A stretch of DNA of 64,000 nucleotides from Desulfosudis oleivorans Hxd3 (GCF_000018405.1 NC_009943.1:1615001-1679000), one strand, 5' to 3'. Counted from the first letter of the stretch, positions 18,383-28,021 are shown. A program made the numbers and translations. Notes: generated by a model from the sequence alone, not told the origin.

Positions 18383-18847
18383 ATGAAAGAAAAAATCGCC
18401 TTTGTTATTTATCTGGGAAACGCACTGGCATGGATCGGGTTCGGCCTCGTTTACATGGCCTGTCCCACCATTATGCCGTATCACCGGCAGGCCATCGGCA
18501 TGGACTTTGAAGAACTGAGCGCCGGTGTCCAGGTGCTGCTGCAGGCGCTGATCAAGATGACGGCAGCCGGCTTTTTTGTGGCCGGTGTTGCCTGCCTGAT
18601 CCTTCTGCTGATCCCGTTTCGAAACGGGGCACAATGGGCCCACCGGTCTGTTCCACTGCTCGGTATTATCTGGAACGGCATCTCTCTCTGGGTGACCACC
18701 ACAGTGGCCATCAAGGCCCATGCCGCCACCCCCTGGCCGGCAGCCGCCGCAGGCATCATCCTGCTGGCCATCGCATATTGTCTTTCTCCCGGCACGGCGC
18801 AAATCGACGGGTTAAAGAAGGCCTCGTTTTGGAAAACAGAAAAATAA
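18383..18847 (+). CDS. Small four-helix membrane protein, unknown
   Basis: 154 aa with about four hydrophobic helices (residues 5-25, 58-78, 88-112, 118-135). ATG 18383 is chosen because GGAG lies 7 bases upstream; the open frame extends back to 18227 but that part is poorly protein-like. Its last 19 bases overlap the YcaO gene, suggesting co-expression. No family recognised. Confidence 0.7.
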   Translation: MKEKIAFVIYLGNALAWIGFGLVYMACPTIMPYHRQAIGMDFEELSAGVQVLLQALIKMTAAGFFVAGVACLILLLIPFRNGAQWAHRSVPLLGIIWNGISLWVTTTVAIKAHAATPWPAAAAGIILLAIAYCLSPGTAQIDGLKKASFWKTEK

Positions 18848-20541
18848 CCTATACCTTAACCAGGGAATCGACCCGGCTGCAGACCGGCTTTTTTGTGACC
18901 CGGCCGAATGAGGCGCTGGCCCTGGAAGAGTGCCTCGCCCTGCTCAGGTTGCGTCCCATGGATGATTTTTTGCACCAGCACGTGTTGACCCTGGTCGGCA
19001 GACTGCCAAAGGACAGGCTGCGGCAGTTCCTCAACCGATGTAAGGCAGGCAGTGATCCGGTATGCCGGGCCCTTGCGGCGGAATATCTTTTTTTAACCAG
19101 AGGGCGGGAGCATCTGGAAAAACGGTTTACCGCGGAAGATATTCGCGAACTGTGCCGGCATACGCCCTTGATCTATCTGCGCTCTTTTTTGGAGCCGGAC
19201 CAGGCGCTTCATGGCCGGTGGATCGCTTTTTTTCGAAATAACATGCAGGCGCATCAGCCGCTGGCATCACCGGATCAAACAGACCTGCCCCTGTTGACGT
19301 TCGACAAGGCCCCGGCGCGGACAGCGGCCACTCTTGCCGGACTGGCGCAAGCCATGACCGGAAAAGGGGTGGCAGCCACACCGGCGGTCTCTCCCGAACA
19401 GACAGCCGACACGGCCGAAGACCGCCTGAAAAAGGCCGGGGTTGAACTGGGCCGGCTCATGCGCCACGAGTCCAGCCTGAGCCCCATCGGCCTGTTGCGG
19501 AGCTGGCGATTTGCCACCCATATTGAAAACAGGCGCAACCAATTGTCTCTTTCCGGTGAGCAGACCAGCTACGGACGGGGGCTGACCCTGAACGCGGCCC
19601 GGGCCTCGCTGATGATGGAGATCGTGGAGCGCTGCTCGGCCTTTGCCTCGGTCTCGGCCAACGGGCTGGAAAATTTTCGGTATTCATATCCCTTGCGTTA
19701 CGCGCCCTTCAGTGAACTGGCGGCCGGCGAGGCGGCGGTCATGAATCCGGCGGACCTGGCCCTGGAGGTGTCATACCCGGACCAGGGCCTGCACTGGGTG
19801 CAGGGTGAAACCCCGGCACCGGGGGGCGACGGCGACCCCCGCCGGTCCATATGGATACCGGCCCAATGTCTGTTTCTGTTCTGCAACCTGGATGAGCCGT
19901 CCCTGTTTTCCGGGCTTGGCTCCACCGGCCTGGCATCGGGCAACACCCTGGCCCAGGCAAAAGTCTCGGCCCTGTTGGAGATTGTCGAACGCCACCAGGC
20001 CGCCACCGTGCCCTATGACCGGTCCACCTGTTTTCATCTGGTATCCCGGGAGCCCCGGATGGCCGGGCTTCTTGAGGCTTACCACCAGGCCGGCGTGAAC
20101 CTCTGGTTTCAGGACATTACCCCGAAAAACGGGATTCCCTGCTGCCGCTGCTTTGTGAAGGAAAAAGGCGGGCAAATCCATACCGGCGCGGCGGCCCACT
20201 TGGATGCCCGGCGAGCCATTGTCTCCGCCATCACGGAGACCACCTGCCCGTTTCCCAAATCACCGCCCACGCAACCCGTGCCGCCCGGCCTGACCCTGGT
20301 GGGGTATGAGAACCTGCCCGACTATTCCACGGGTGACGCAGCCTCGGACCTGGCGCTGCTGGAGACGCTGTTTTTACAAAACAGCTTTCAACCCTGCTAC
20401 GTTGACCTGACCCGCGCGGACATCGGCCTGCCGGTGGTCAAGGCCGTTGTGCCGGGCATGGAGGTGCTGGGGGACTTTGATGACTACTCTCGGGTTCATC
20501 CGGAGCTGTATCAGAATTACCTGTCCGTGTATGATTCTTAA
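18829..20541 (+). CDS. Stand-alone YcaO-domain protein
   Basis: 570 aa. The C-terminal two thirds match the YcaO ATP-dependent cyclodehydratase fold: GRGLTLNAARASLMMEIVER, GSTGLASGNTLAQA and SALLEIVERHQA hold the ATP and Mg2+ binding Glu/Arg residues. The N-terminal 170 residues are a helical extension not typical of RiPP YcaOs. TTG 18829 is taken as start (AAGAAGG 7 bases upstream, overlapping the preceding gene by 19 bases). No TfuA, E1-like partner, or precursor peptide is adjacent. YcaOs activate backbone amides; the target here is unknown. Confidence 0.85.
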   Translation: MENRKITYTLTRESTRLQTGFFVTRPNEALALEECLALLRLRPMDDFLHQHVLTLVGRLPKDRLRQFLNRCKAGSDPVCRALAAEYLFLTRGREHLEKRFTAEDIRELCRHTPLIYLRSFLEPDQALHGRWIAFFRNNMQAHQPLASPDQTDLPLLTFDKAPARTAATLAGLAQAMTGKGVAATPAVSPEQTADTAEDRLKKAGVELGRLMRHESSLSPIGLLRSWRFATHIENRRNQLSLSGEQTSYGRGLTLNAARASLMMEIVERCSAFASVSANGLENFRYSYPLRYAPFSELAAGEAAVMNPADLALEVSYPDQGLHWVQGETPAPGGDGDPRRSIWIPAQCLFLFCNLDEPSLFSGLGSTGLASGNTLAQAKVSALLEIVERHQAATVPYDRSTCFHLVSREPRMAGLLEAYHQAGVNLWFQDITPKNGIPCCRCFVKEKGGQIHTGAAAHLDARRAIVSAITETTCPFPKSPPTQPVPPGLTLVGYENLPDYSTGDAASDLALLETLFLQNSFQPCYVDLTRADIGLPVVKAVVPGMEVLGDFDDYSRVHPELYQNYLSVYDS

Positions 20542-20551
20542 AACAGACCGT

Positions 20552-20569
20552 CTCCCTGTTGGCAGGGAG
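20552..20569. terminator. Hairpin between convergent genes
   Basis: Perfect 7-bp stem CTCCCTG/CAGGGAG with a 4-base loop in the 29-base gap between the convergent YcaO and ABC-F genes. There is no long T-run, so a bidirectional terminator is only likely, not certain. Confidence 0.45.
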
Positions 20570-20570
20570 T

Positions 20571-22403
20571 TCAGGCATCCTGAATGCCGAGTTCCCGGCT
20601 CTTTTTCTCCAGGTCGGTGGTCAGGGCTTCCAGCTCCTCGTAGAGCCGGCTCACCTTTTCCGAGGTGTCGTGATAGGCCTTGGAGAGCCGGGCAATGGCT
20701 TCCCGGTCCCCGGTATGGGAGGCGGCCACCATATCGGCGTTCAGACGTCCAATGGCGGCCTCGTCTTTTTCAATTGTTTTTTCCACGGCGGCCATGCGTT
20801 TTCTGATGGGGGTGATGACGGCGGCTCGCTGTGCCAGGAGATCAGCCTTCTTTTTGCGAAGATCTTTTTTGGACAGGCCCTCTTCATTTGGCCGTTCCGG
20901 TTTTCGTCCCCCGGATCGTGGTGTCTCCTCCTTCCATCCCACCCGGTCTAGAAAATCCTGGTAGGTGCCTTCAAACAGCTCGGCCCCGCCGGCCTGGAAG
21001 ACGATGAGCCGGTTGGCCAGGGAGTGGAGAAACATCTCGTTGTGGGTGACGATGATCACCGCGCCGGGAAATTCTTCAACCGCTTCCAGAAAGGCCTCGC
21101 ACGACTCCATGTCCAGGTGGTTGGTGGGCTCGTCCAGCAGCAGCAGGTTGGAGGGGGCCGCCAGGATTCTGCCCAAAAGGACCCGGCTTTTTTCACCACC
21201 GGAAAGCACGCCGATGGGCTTTAGGGCATGGTCGCCTTCGAACATCATCAGGCCGCAGATGTTTCTGGCCTGCTGCCGCTTGCATCCCGCGTTCATGATC
21301 TCCTCTTCCACGGTGAGCGCGTCGTTGAGGTCCATCTTGTTGGTCTGGGCAAAATACCCGGTTTTTGTGGACGGGTGAGCGGTGATTCGGCCCCGGGCGG
21401 ATGCCAGCTCCCCGGCGATCAGCCGCAGCAGCGTGGTCTTGCCCCGTCCGTTTTTGCCGATCACGCAGATGCGATCGGTTTTATTGACGGCAAAACTCAG
21501 GCCGTCGACCAGGGGCTGCCCCCCGGCATAGGCAAAAGAAAGGCTTTCCGCCTGAAGCAGGACCTTTGCGGGCGTGGGCGCGTGGTTGAAGGAAAAGTCC
21601 AGGTTCTTGAGCTTTTCTAACGGATCCTTGACCTCCTGTTTTTCCAGTGCCTTAATACGGGACTGAACCAGTCCGGCAAGCCTTGCCTTGGCCCGGAACC
21701 GGGAGATGAACAGCTCAGCCTCCTTGCGTTTTTTGGCCTCATTGACCCGGGTCTTTTCGTGAATCTCCTCTTCTTTGAAAATCTGGTCGTAGTATTTGTC
21801 CGTGGCGCCGGACATTTTGCGAACGCGCTTGCGGTGAATGCCCAGGGTGTGGGTGATCACGCCGTCCATGAAGGACCGGTCATGGGTGATCAGCAGGACC
21901 TCGCCGGACCACTGGCGCAGGAAACCCGAGAGCCAGCGGATGGAGACGATGTCAAGGTAGTTGGTGGGCTCGTCGAGCAGCAGCAGGTCCGGCTCGGAGC
22001 AGATCACCTTGGCCAGGTTGAGCCGCACCTGAAAGCCGCCGGAAAAGTCGGCCGGATGCCGGTCCATGTCGGTTTTGGAAAATCCCAGGCCGGACAGGAT
22101 TTTTTCGGCCCGCCAGGTGTCGTGGATAAACTGGCGGGGCAGGCCGGTACAGGCCTCTTCGATGATCGTGGGTTTTGAAAAATGGATATGCTGAGTCACA
22201 TAGCCGACGCGATATCCCTTGGGCGCGGCCACGGCGCCGCTGTCCGGCGCCTCACTGCCGGCGATGATGCGCAGCAGGGTGGTTTTGCCGTGGCCGTTTC
22301 TGCCCACCAGCCCCACCCGTTCTCCTTTGTTGATATCAAAGCTGATATCGTCGAAAAGGATTTCGGCACCGAATGATTTTGAAATATTGACCGCTTTTAT
22401 CAT
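20571..22403 (-). CDS. ABC-F family ATPase (ribosome-associated type)
   Basis: 610 aa with two ABC nucleotide-binding domains and no membrane segments. Walker A motifs are GRNGHGKTT and GKNGRGKTT; the LSGGEKSRVLLGR signature is in domain 2 and DFSGGFQVRLNLAK is the equivalent in domain 1. A charged inter-domain linker (about 225-280) and a coiled-coil C-terminal tail (about 510-600) match the ABC-F/Uup/YheS class that acts on ribosomes or branched DNA. The frame extends to 22472, but ATG 22403 begins at the normal first strand of the domain (MIKAVNISKSFG). Confidence 0.93.
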   Translation of the reverse strand: MIKAVNISKSFGAEILFDDISFDINKGERVGLVGRNGHGKTTLLRIIAGSEAPDSGAVAAPKGYRVGYVTQHIHFSKPTIIEEACTGLPRQFIHDTWRAEKILSGLGFSKTDMDRHPADFSGGFQVRLNLAKVICSEPDLLLLDEPTNYLDIVSIRWLSGFLRQWSGEVLLITHDRSFMDGVITHTLGIHRKRVRKMSGATDKYYDQIFKEEEIHEKTRVNEAKKRKEAELFISRFRAKARLAGLVQSRIKALEKQEVKDPLEKLKNLDFSFNHAPTPAKVLLQAESLSFAYAGGQPLVDGLSFAVNKTDRICVIGKNGRGKTTLLRLIAGELASARGRITAHPSTKTGYFAQTNKMDLNDALTVEEEIMNAGCKRQQARNICGLMMFEGDHALKPIGVLSGGEKSRVLLGRILAAPSNLLLLDEPTNHLDMESCEAFLEAVEEFPGAVIIVTHNEMFLHSLANRLIVFQAGGAELFEGTYQDFLDRVGWKEETPRSGGRKPERPNEEGLSKKDLRKKKADLLAQRAAVITPIRKRMAAVEKTIEKDEAAIGRLNADMVAASHTGDREAIARLSKAYHDTSEKVSRLYEELEALTTDLEKKSRELGIQDA

Positions 22404-22581
22404 GATGTCCGGTTGTTTGCGCGTGTTGTCGTGACCTGGCCGTATCGGGCCAAACGACCATACCACCGTCACCGGTTAATGTAAATATGGCGCGGAAGGC
22501 TTGCCAAATGGCGCCGTTGTGCTACCATGGGCCAAAACGCAGGGCACATCCGGCGTGTAACATCGATCCTGCCGAGGGCGC

Positions 22582-24546
22582 ATGACCGATTCGAACGACA
22601 AAAAGACGGCCGGCACCACAGTTGAGAGCCTGACCGCCTATTTTTTGAAGCTTTACAAGATTCACCTGGGCCTTTCCCAGGACTCCCCGTCGGAAATTGT
22701 TCCCGTGGGCCCCTATCCACCCAACCCCAAACTCTTCACCTATGACCTGCGGGTAGAGCAGCGCGGGGAGTGGGTCTCCCGCCGCCTCACCCTGGGTCGT
22801 ATCGCCGAAGACACCGGCAGCAAGAGCAGCTGTTTTTTCGCGATCTTCGACAAGCAGCTGGTGATCAAGGTGCCGCCTTCGCCGATCAAGGATTTTGAGA
22901 CCTACCTTGCTCATATCGAACGGGACAAGCGGATCGCCCGTATCCTTGCGCCCCGGCCCTGCCTGATTCCCGGCGTATCGGCCATCCTCTCCCGGGTGCA
23001 CAAGTTTCCCAGGGACCACGAAATCCAGGGGGAACAGCGGGAAAACATTTATTATGAGTGGCTGCGTTACAGCACCGAAAACCAGGTGTTTTTGAAGATT
23101 GACGGTAAGTTCGCCTTTTTTATGGATCTGGCCCAGCACATGTTTCTGCCCGAGGTGGTGGCCCTGTTCCACGGCCAGGACAAGAAGATGCAACAGGAGA
23201 TCACCGCTGACGTATCGATTTTAGACGCCATGGACCGGTTTGAGGGCCGGTACGGTATGGACCAGATGGGCCTGGGAATTGAGTTAAAGGAGGTGCTGGA
23301 CGGATTTGAGAGCCGGGTCCGCCGCGCTTTGGGCCAGTCCGCGGCCGCGTTGTCGGGCCGGCATGACTTGCCCCGGCACTGGTTCTTCCGCCATATCGCC
23401 GGCATGCCGCCGGTCAAAACCACGGAAGAGTTGGCCACCCCGGAGCAGGAGAAACTGACGGCGCTGCTGGCCGCGACAGTGGAAGAGAACCGGCAGGTGA
23501 TCAATGATTACCTTGAGATGGTCCGCAACCACCTGCGGCGGTCATCCGCCTCCAAGCTGCTCCTTTACATGGCCGCTGTCACGGCAAACCTTCTGGAAGC
23601 CTTGGCATGGCTGAAGGAAAAAGGCGTGGCCATTCGGGACATCAAGCCGGACAACCTGCTGGTGGCCGGTGACCAGGCCCGGTTTCCCGTGTTTCTGGCC
23701 GACCCGGCCCAGTTTGCCATCGGGCTGATCGATTTTGAGACTGCCGTGGTTTTTAAACCCGAAGCCGGGGAGCCGGTGGCCCAGCCCATGCTGGGCGGAA
23801 CCCCGCCCTATGCCACACCCCTTAACCTTTTTGCCAACAAGCTGATTGCGGTTGTTTATAAGGACCTGGACCGCGCCCTGTACCTTCAGGACTGGTATGC
23901 CATGGCAGGCCTGATATACGGCATTCTCACCGGCTCCCAGCTGTTTGCGAAAACCGCCCGGGTGTTTCTGGCCCTGCCGAAGAAGATCGCCGAGGCAAGC
24001 AAGGCCGGCCGGTCCGGCGCCCATATCGTGGCCCAGGTAAGCCGGTTTTTTTGGGAAAGCGCCCTGGCCGAGTTTGAAGCCGGCATCGTGGCCCGCCGGG
24101 CGGACCTGAGTGCCATCGGCGTGCCCCTGTCAGAGTCGGTGGCAGCGATGTTTGTTCACGAGCTTGAAATGGAAAACAAGCGGGCCGATGCTATGATCGA
24201 CGACCTGATTCAGCGGCAGGTATTGTTTAAAAACAGCACCAACCAGGAGGTGCTTTACAGCAGCAGCGCGGCCCAGGTGGAGCGTTTCGCGGCCAAAGCC
24301 GGCGCCGTGCCGGGTGTGGATCAGGCATCTTTGGGCATGCTGGAATCGATTTGCCGGCTCAAGGGAAGAATGGAGGCAAACCAGGCGCTTCAGGAGCGGT
24401 TGAAACAGATCAATCCGGTTCTTTCAGTACTTGAGGTGCTGCACCTGCTTTTTTATCGGGCCGCCGTCTTCATGTACCCGGAAACGATTATACGGGACCG
24501 GGCCGCGGGAACATCCGGGGCCCCGGCAGCGGAGAAGACGTCATGA
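22582..24546 (+). CDS. Atypical Ser/Thr protein kinase-like protein
   Basis: 654 aa, soluble. Kinase hallmarks are spread widely: a possible VAIK-type lysine in LVIKVPPSP (about 95), a catalytic loop AIRDIKPDNLLVAGD (about 350), and GGTPPYATPLNLF as activation-segment end. The metal-binding DFG reads DFE (LIDFETAVVF). A long helical insert separates the N-lobe lysine from the catalytic loop. The C-terminal 200 residues are helical and unknown. It overlaps the following reductase by ATGA. It may be active with altered metal binding, or a pseudokinase scaffold. Confidence 0.75.
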   Translation: MTDSNDKKTAGTTVESLTAYFLKLYKIHLGLSQDSPSEIVPVGPYPPNPKLFTYDLRVEQRGEWVSRRLTLGRIAEDTGSKSSCFFAIFDKQLVIKVPPSPIKDFETYLAHIERDKRIARILAPRPCLIPGVSAILSRVHKFPRDHEIQGEQRENIYYEWLRYSTENQVFLKIDGKFAFFMDLAQHMFLPEVVALFHGQDKKMQQEITADVSILDAMDRFEGRYGMDQMGLGIELKEVLDGFESRVRRALGQSAAALSGRHDLPRHWFFRHIAGMPPVKTTEELATPEQEKLTALLAATVEENRQVINDYLEMVRNHLRRSSASKLLLYMAAVTANLLEALAWLKEKGVAIRDIKPDNLLVAGDQARFPVFLADPAQFAIGLIDFETAVVFKPEAGEPVAQPMLGGTPPYATPLNLFANKLIAVVYKDLDRALYLQDWYAMAGLIYGILTGSQLFAKTARVFLALPKKIAEASKAGRSGAHIVAQVSRFFWESALAEFEAGIVARRADLSAIGVPLSESVAAMFVHELEMENKRADAMIDDLIQRQVLFKNSTNQEVLYSSSAAQVERFAAKAGAVPGVDQASLGMLESICRLKGRMEANQALQERLKQINPVLSVLEVLHLLFYRAAVFMYPETIIRDRAAGTSGAPAAEKTS

Positions 24547-25331
24547 CCGCTTCTGCTTATTCAAAACCCGTTGTGATCGTGGGCATCGGCCAGATGGGCG
24601 GTGTGTTTGCCAGGGCTTTTCTGGGCGCCGGCCGCCCGGTCTACCCGGTGACGGCGCAAATGGCCATGGCCGACGCGGCCGCAGCCTGCCCCAACCCTGA
24701 TTTTGTACTGCTGGCCGTACCCGAAAACGTGCTTTCCCAAACCCTGGCCCGGGTGCCGGAACCGTGGCAAAACCGGCTGGGCCTGCTGCAGAACGAGCTG
24801 CTGCCCGGTGTGTGGGAAACGGCGGGCATCGCCAATCCCACGTCCATGGCCGTGTGGTTTGAAAAGAAAAAGGGCAGGGGGGTGCATGTTTTTCAGCCCA
24901 CCCGGGTCTACGGCCCGCACGCCGGGCTTGTAAAAACAGCGCTGAATACCGTTGATATTCCCTGCGACGTGCTGCCGGATAGCGCGGCCCTGACCACCGA
25001 ACTGATCAAAAAGAACCTCTACGTGCTCACCATCAATATCGCCGGGCTTGTCACAGGCGGCACCACAGGTGAGTTATGGGCCAGGCACAGAGATGTTGCT
25101 CTGGCCGTGGCAGACGATGTGCTGACGGTGCTGGCCCATGTTTCAGGCCGGGCCGTGGACCGGAACGCCATGAAAACTTTTCTGGGGGATATTCTGACAC
25201 GGGTGCCGGACCACACCTGCCGGGGCCGGGTGGCCGAAGACCGGCTGGACCGGGTCTTGGCCATGGCCCGCCAAAACAGCCTTGAAACCCCGGCCCTGGT
25301 TGAGGTGTCAGAGCAGATTGTACGGTCCTGA
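24543..25331 (+). CDS. NAD(P)-dependent oxidoreductase, 6-phosphogluconate dehydrogenase/ketopantoate reductase-like
   Basis: 262 aa. The N-terminal Rossmann fold shows VVIVGIGQMGGVFARAFL (GxGxxG class) followed by LLAVPEN at the cofactor edge. The C-terminal half is helical, as in beta-hydroxyacid or F420:NADP type reductases. It is coupled to the kinase-like gene by an ATGA overlap. The substrate cannot be read from the sequence. Confidence 0.65.
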   Translation: MTASAYSKPVVIVGIGQMGGVFARAFLGAGRPVYPVTAQMAMADAAAACPNPDFVLLAVPENVLSQTLARVPEPWQNRLGLLQNELLPGVWETAGIANPTSMAVWFEKKKGRGVHVFQPTRVYGPHAGLVKTALNTVDIPCDVLPDSAALTTELIKKNLYVLTINIAGLVTGGTTGELWARHRDVALAVADDVLTVLAHVSGRAVDRNAMKTFLGDILTRVPDHTCRGRVAEDRLDRVLAMARQNSLETPALVEVSEQIVRS

Positions 25332-25361
25332 TCAGTTTTTCATGCCGGGCACGAACCAGCG

Positions 25362-26468
25362 TCAGTCGGCAACTACTACCCTGTTCTTCCCCTGGTGCTT
25401 GCCGTCATAAAGGGCCTGGTCGGCCCGCTTGATGCATTTTTCAACCGTATCGTCCCCGCCGTTGAACACGCTCAGGCCAAAGGTCATGGTAACGGCCATC
25501 TTCTCTTTTTTGAAGGTGAAATCCGTGTTTTGGATCTTTTCGCGAATGCGCCCGGCAACCGTGTAAGCTCCTTCCCGGTCGCTCTCCACCAGCAGGATGA
25601 GAAACTCCTCACCGCCCCACCGGGAGGGACAGTCTATGCCACGGACCTGGTTTTTCATCAGTCCTGCCACCCGTTTGAGCACATCATCGCCGCAGTCATG
25701 GCCATGGGTGTCGTTTAACTGTTTGAAGTTGTCGATGTCGCCGAGAATCAGGGCAAAGGGTCTGCCGGACCGGGCCTGCCGCTCTCGCTCGTTTTCCATC
25801 CGTTCGGAGATGTCCCTGCGGTTGGCCAGGCCGGTGAGGGGATCGCGCTTGGACGCGCTTTCAAACCGGTCCTTTTCCCGCTGAATATACCGGATCAGCA
25901 TTTGATGGGAGGTTTCGTAATAGTAAACGGAGAGGGTGAGGACCACGTAGATGACGCTGTAGCGGGCCACGATATGGGTGGAGTAGGGCGGTGAAGGAAG
26001 AACGGTTTCGGGCAGGGTCATCAGGATCAGGCTCAGGCAGAAAAAAAAGAGGCTCGCAATCATCCCCCTCCGGTCTCCCAGAATGGAAAAGAGAACGGGC
26101 GGCAGCATGAAGGACCAGAAGAAATAGGATATTTCGGTTCGGCCGATAATGGTCGTGGTGCTGCACAGCACGAAAACGCCGAAGCCGATCCCCAGGTAGA
26201 TGGAATCGCCGTTTTCGTGTCGTCGAAGATACCGCAGTCCGTACAGGGCCACGACAAAACCCAGGCTGTCCATGGCTACCACCTGGTAGTGGCCGGAGAA
26301 AAGATGGTAAACGGAGAAGGTGGAGGTGATCAGGATACTCACCAGCACCACAAAAACGGCTGACACCCGCTTGCGTCGCTCGTCCGGCGCCAGCAGCGAC
26401 GGGCTGCCGATTCGCAGAAGGGTACGGATGAAAAACGAGTCGGTGAGGTTGTAGTCTTTTCCCGTCAT
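25362..26468 (-). CDS. Membrane diguanylate cyclase (GGDEF)
   Basis: 368 aa. About six membrane helices in residues 35-190 form an MHYT/7TM-like sensor region, then a coiled coil and a GGDEF domain (about 205-368). The active site is GGEEF, so it should make c-di-GMP. An inhibitory I-site RxxD (RGID) sits five residues before GGEEF, indicating product feedback. The DPLTGLANRR motif is present. No EAL domain. Confidence 0.93.
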   Translation of the reverse strand: MTGKDYNLTDSFFIRTLLRIGSPSLLAPDERRKRVSAVFVVLVSILITSTFSVYHLFSGHYQVVAMDSLGFVVALYGLRYLRRHENGDSIYLGIGFGVFVLCSTTTIIGRTEISYFFWSFMLPPVLFSILGDRRGMIASLFFFCLSLILMTLPETVLPSPPYSTHIVARYSVIYVVLTLSVYYYETSHQMLIRYIQREKDRFESASKRDPLTGLANRRDISERMENERERQARSGRPFALILGDIDNFKQLNDTHGHDCGDDVLKRVAGLMKNQVRGIDCPSRWGGEEFLILLVESDREGAYTVAGRIREKIQNTDFTFKKEKMAVTMTFGLSVFNGGDDTVEKCIKRADQALYDGKHQGKNRVVVAD

Positions 26469-26603
26469 CAGGCATGCCGCTTGGGTGTTGGCCCGTTCCG
26501 CTCATGAAATATCCGGGTAAGTTATTACAGCATAGCCCATCTGGCGGGTTTTTGCAATCAGTAAACTTGAAAACGCAACATTTTTAAACAGTTAGCCCCC
26601 ACA

Positions 26604-26969
26604 CTATTTTTTAAAAAACATGTAGACGGCCAGCCCCACAAGAATCACGGCAAAGATTTTTCGAAACATATCAGTGGAGACATGTTCCACCAGCCGGGCC
26701 CCTATCTGGGCGCCGAGAACGCCGCCGATGCCCAGCAGAATGCCGGCCCGGTAGTCCACGTTGGCAAGCTTGTTGTGGGCAAAGAGGGCGGAGATGGAGA
26801 TCACCATGATGGCCACAAACGAAGTGCCCACCGCCTTCTGGGCCGCGTAGCCCGCAAACAGCAGGAACGGTATCATCAGAAACCCGCCGCCCAGGCCGGA
26901 AAAAGAGGCGCCGATGCCCACCAGAACGCCGAACAGGGCCATGCCGGCCATGCCGAGATAAGCAGTCAT
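26604..26969 (-). CDS. Half-size TauE/SafE (TSUP) family membrane protein
   Basis: 121 aa with about four helices. The motif GLGGGFLMIPFLLFAGYAAQKAVGTS is the classic start of a TSUP sulfite/sulfonate exporter, but usual members are about 250 aa with two such repeats. Only the first repeat is present and it ends normally with no visible second-half remnant, so it may function as a homodimer. Adjacent to another small membrane protein on the same strand. Confidence 0.8.
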   Translation of the reverse strand: MTAYLGMAGMALFGVLVGIGASFSGLGGGFLMIPFLLFAGYAAQKAVGTSFVAIMVISISALFAHNKLANVDYRAGILLGIGGVLGAQIGARLVEHVSTDMFRKIFAVILVGLAVYMFFKK

Positions 26970-27014
26970 ATAATCGTGCCCTTTCTTTTAATCGGGAGAT
27001 GAACCAATTCAGGA

Positions 27015-27218
27015 TTAGATCCTGACAAAAAACGCAGCAGCCACCAGCACGATGCCGATGACCACCAGCGCCAGCGTGTTTGAGACAAAATAGGGAAACA
27101 CCATCAGGGCCACGCCGCAGACGATGGGAACAATGGCCTGTTTCCGCTTTCCATAGAGAAAGAGGCCAAGCCCGATGGAACTGAAAAGCAGCCCCCAGAG
27201 CAGTGTCGCTGTATTCAA
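27015..27218 (-). CDS. Small two-helix membrane protein
   Basis: 67 aa consisting almost wholly of two to three hydrophobic helices, with a basic GKRKQ loop between them. It lies 45 bases upstream of the TSUP gene on the same strand, so the two may form an operon. Resembles small proteins annotated as amino-acid-transport-like, but no function can be assigned. Confidence 0.65.
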   Translation of the reverse strand: MNTATLLWGLLFSSIGLGLFLYGKRKQAIVPIVCGVALMVFPYFVSNTLALVVIGIVLVAAAFFVRI

Positions 27219-27233
27219 TATGAACCCGCTTTC

Positions 27234-27938
27234 TTATCGCTCGAGAAGAAAATTTTTGTATATTTTGTAATGCTCGGTTTCCCGGTATGCGATGATGCTT
27301 ACCGGGCTGCGGTCAAAACTGTAGATCGACGCATTTTCACAGGCCAGCAGAATCGGGGAGTGTGTGGCTATGATAAACTGGGCATGGCCCGCTTTGCCGT
27401 TTTTGCGAAGAATGTTCAGCAGTGCGAGCTGACTTTTAGGCGACAGGGCGGTTTCCGGTTCATCCAGAAAGTGGACGCCCTTTCTTTTATAGCAGGCGTC
27501 AAAATAGGCCATCATGGACTGGCCGTGGGATTGTGTAATCAACGATTTGCCGCCAAAATATTTCAGTTGCCCGGGGTCTGCGGCCGCCCAGTTGTCTACG
27601 GTTCTTCTAAAGTCGTTAAAAATTTCTGAACCGAAATACGATCCCGGCACTTTTCCATTTGCCCACTCCAGGGAGATATATCTGTGTAATTGCGTTTCAT
27701 AGGGGTTGACTTGGTAGCGCGCGCCTTCACAGTTGCGCCAGATATGAATGCCCCCCGCAAGGGCCAGTGCCTCCAGCAGGGTGGACTTTCCCGTGCCGTT
27801 CTCGCCCACGAAAAACGTTACCGGGGATTCGAACCGGATTTGCCGGGTCTGCCGGAAGATCGGCAGTGAGAAGGGGTAGTGACAATCAGACGGGTACGTT
27901 TCATGGTGCAGTGTAACACGGGTGATGTGATGGTTCAT
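27234..27938 (-). CDS. AAA ATPase of the ABC/SMC-like class
   Basis: 234 aa. Walker A GENGTGKSTLLEALA (residues about 45-58), a signature region ending in QSMMAYFDACYK, Walker B VHFLDEPETALSPKSQ and the H-loop in IATHSPILLA. This is the compact AAA_21/AAA_23-type ATPase found alone or with nucleases. No nuclease or TOPRIM partner is adjacent. Role unknown. Confidence 0.85.
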   Translation of the reverse strand: MNHHITRVTLHHETYPSDCHYPFSLPIFRQTRQIRFESPVTFFVGENGTGKSTLLEALALAGGIHIWRNCEGARYQVNPYETQLHRYISLEWANGKVPGSYFGSEIFNDFRRTVDNWAAADPGQLKYFGGKSLITQSHGQSMMAYFDACYKRKGVHFLDEPETALSPKSQLALLNILRKNGKAGHAQFIIATHSPILLACENASIYSFDRSPVSIIAYRETEHYKIYKNFLLER

Positions 27939-28021
27939 GGTGGTTCTTGACTCTCTTCAGGCCGTCTGCAATATGCGGCTCAGCGGTTGGCTGCCTTTGC
28001 CCTGTTAAGCGGTGGGTCAGC

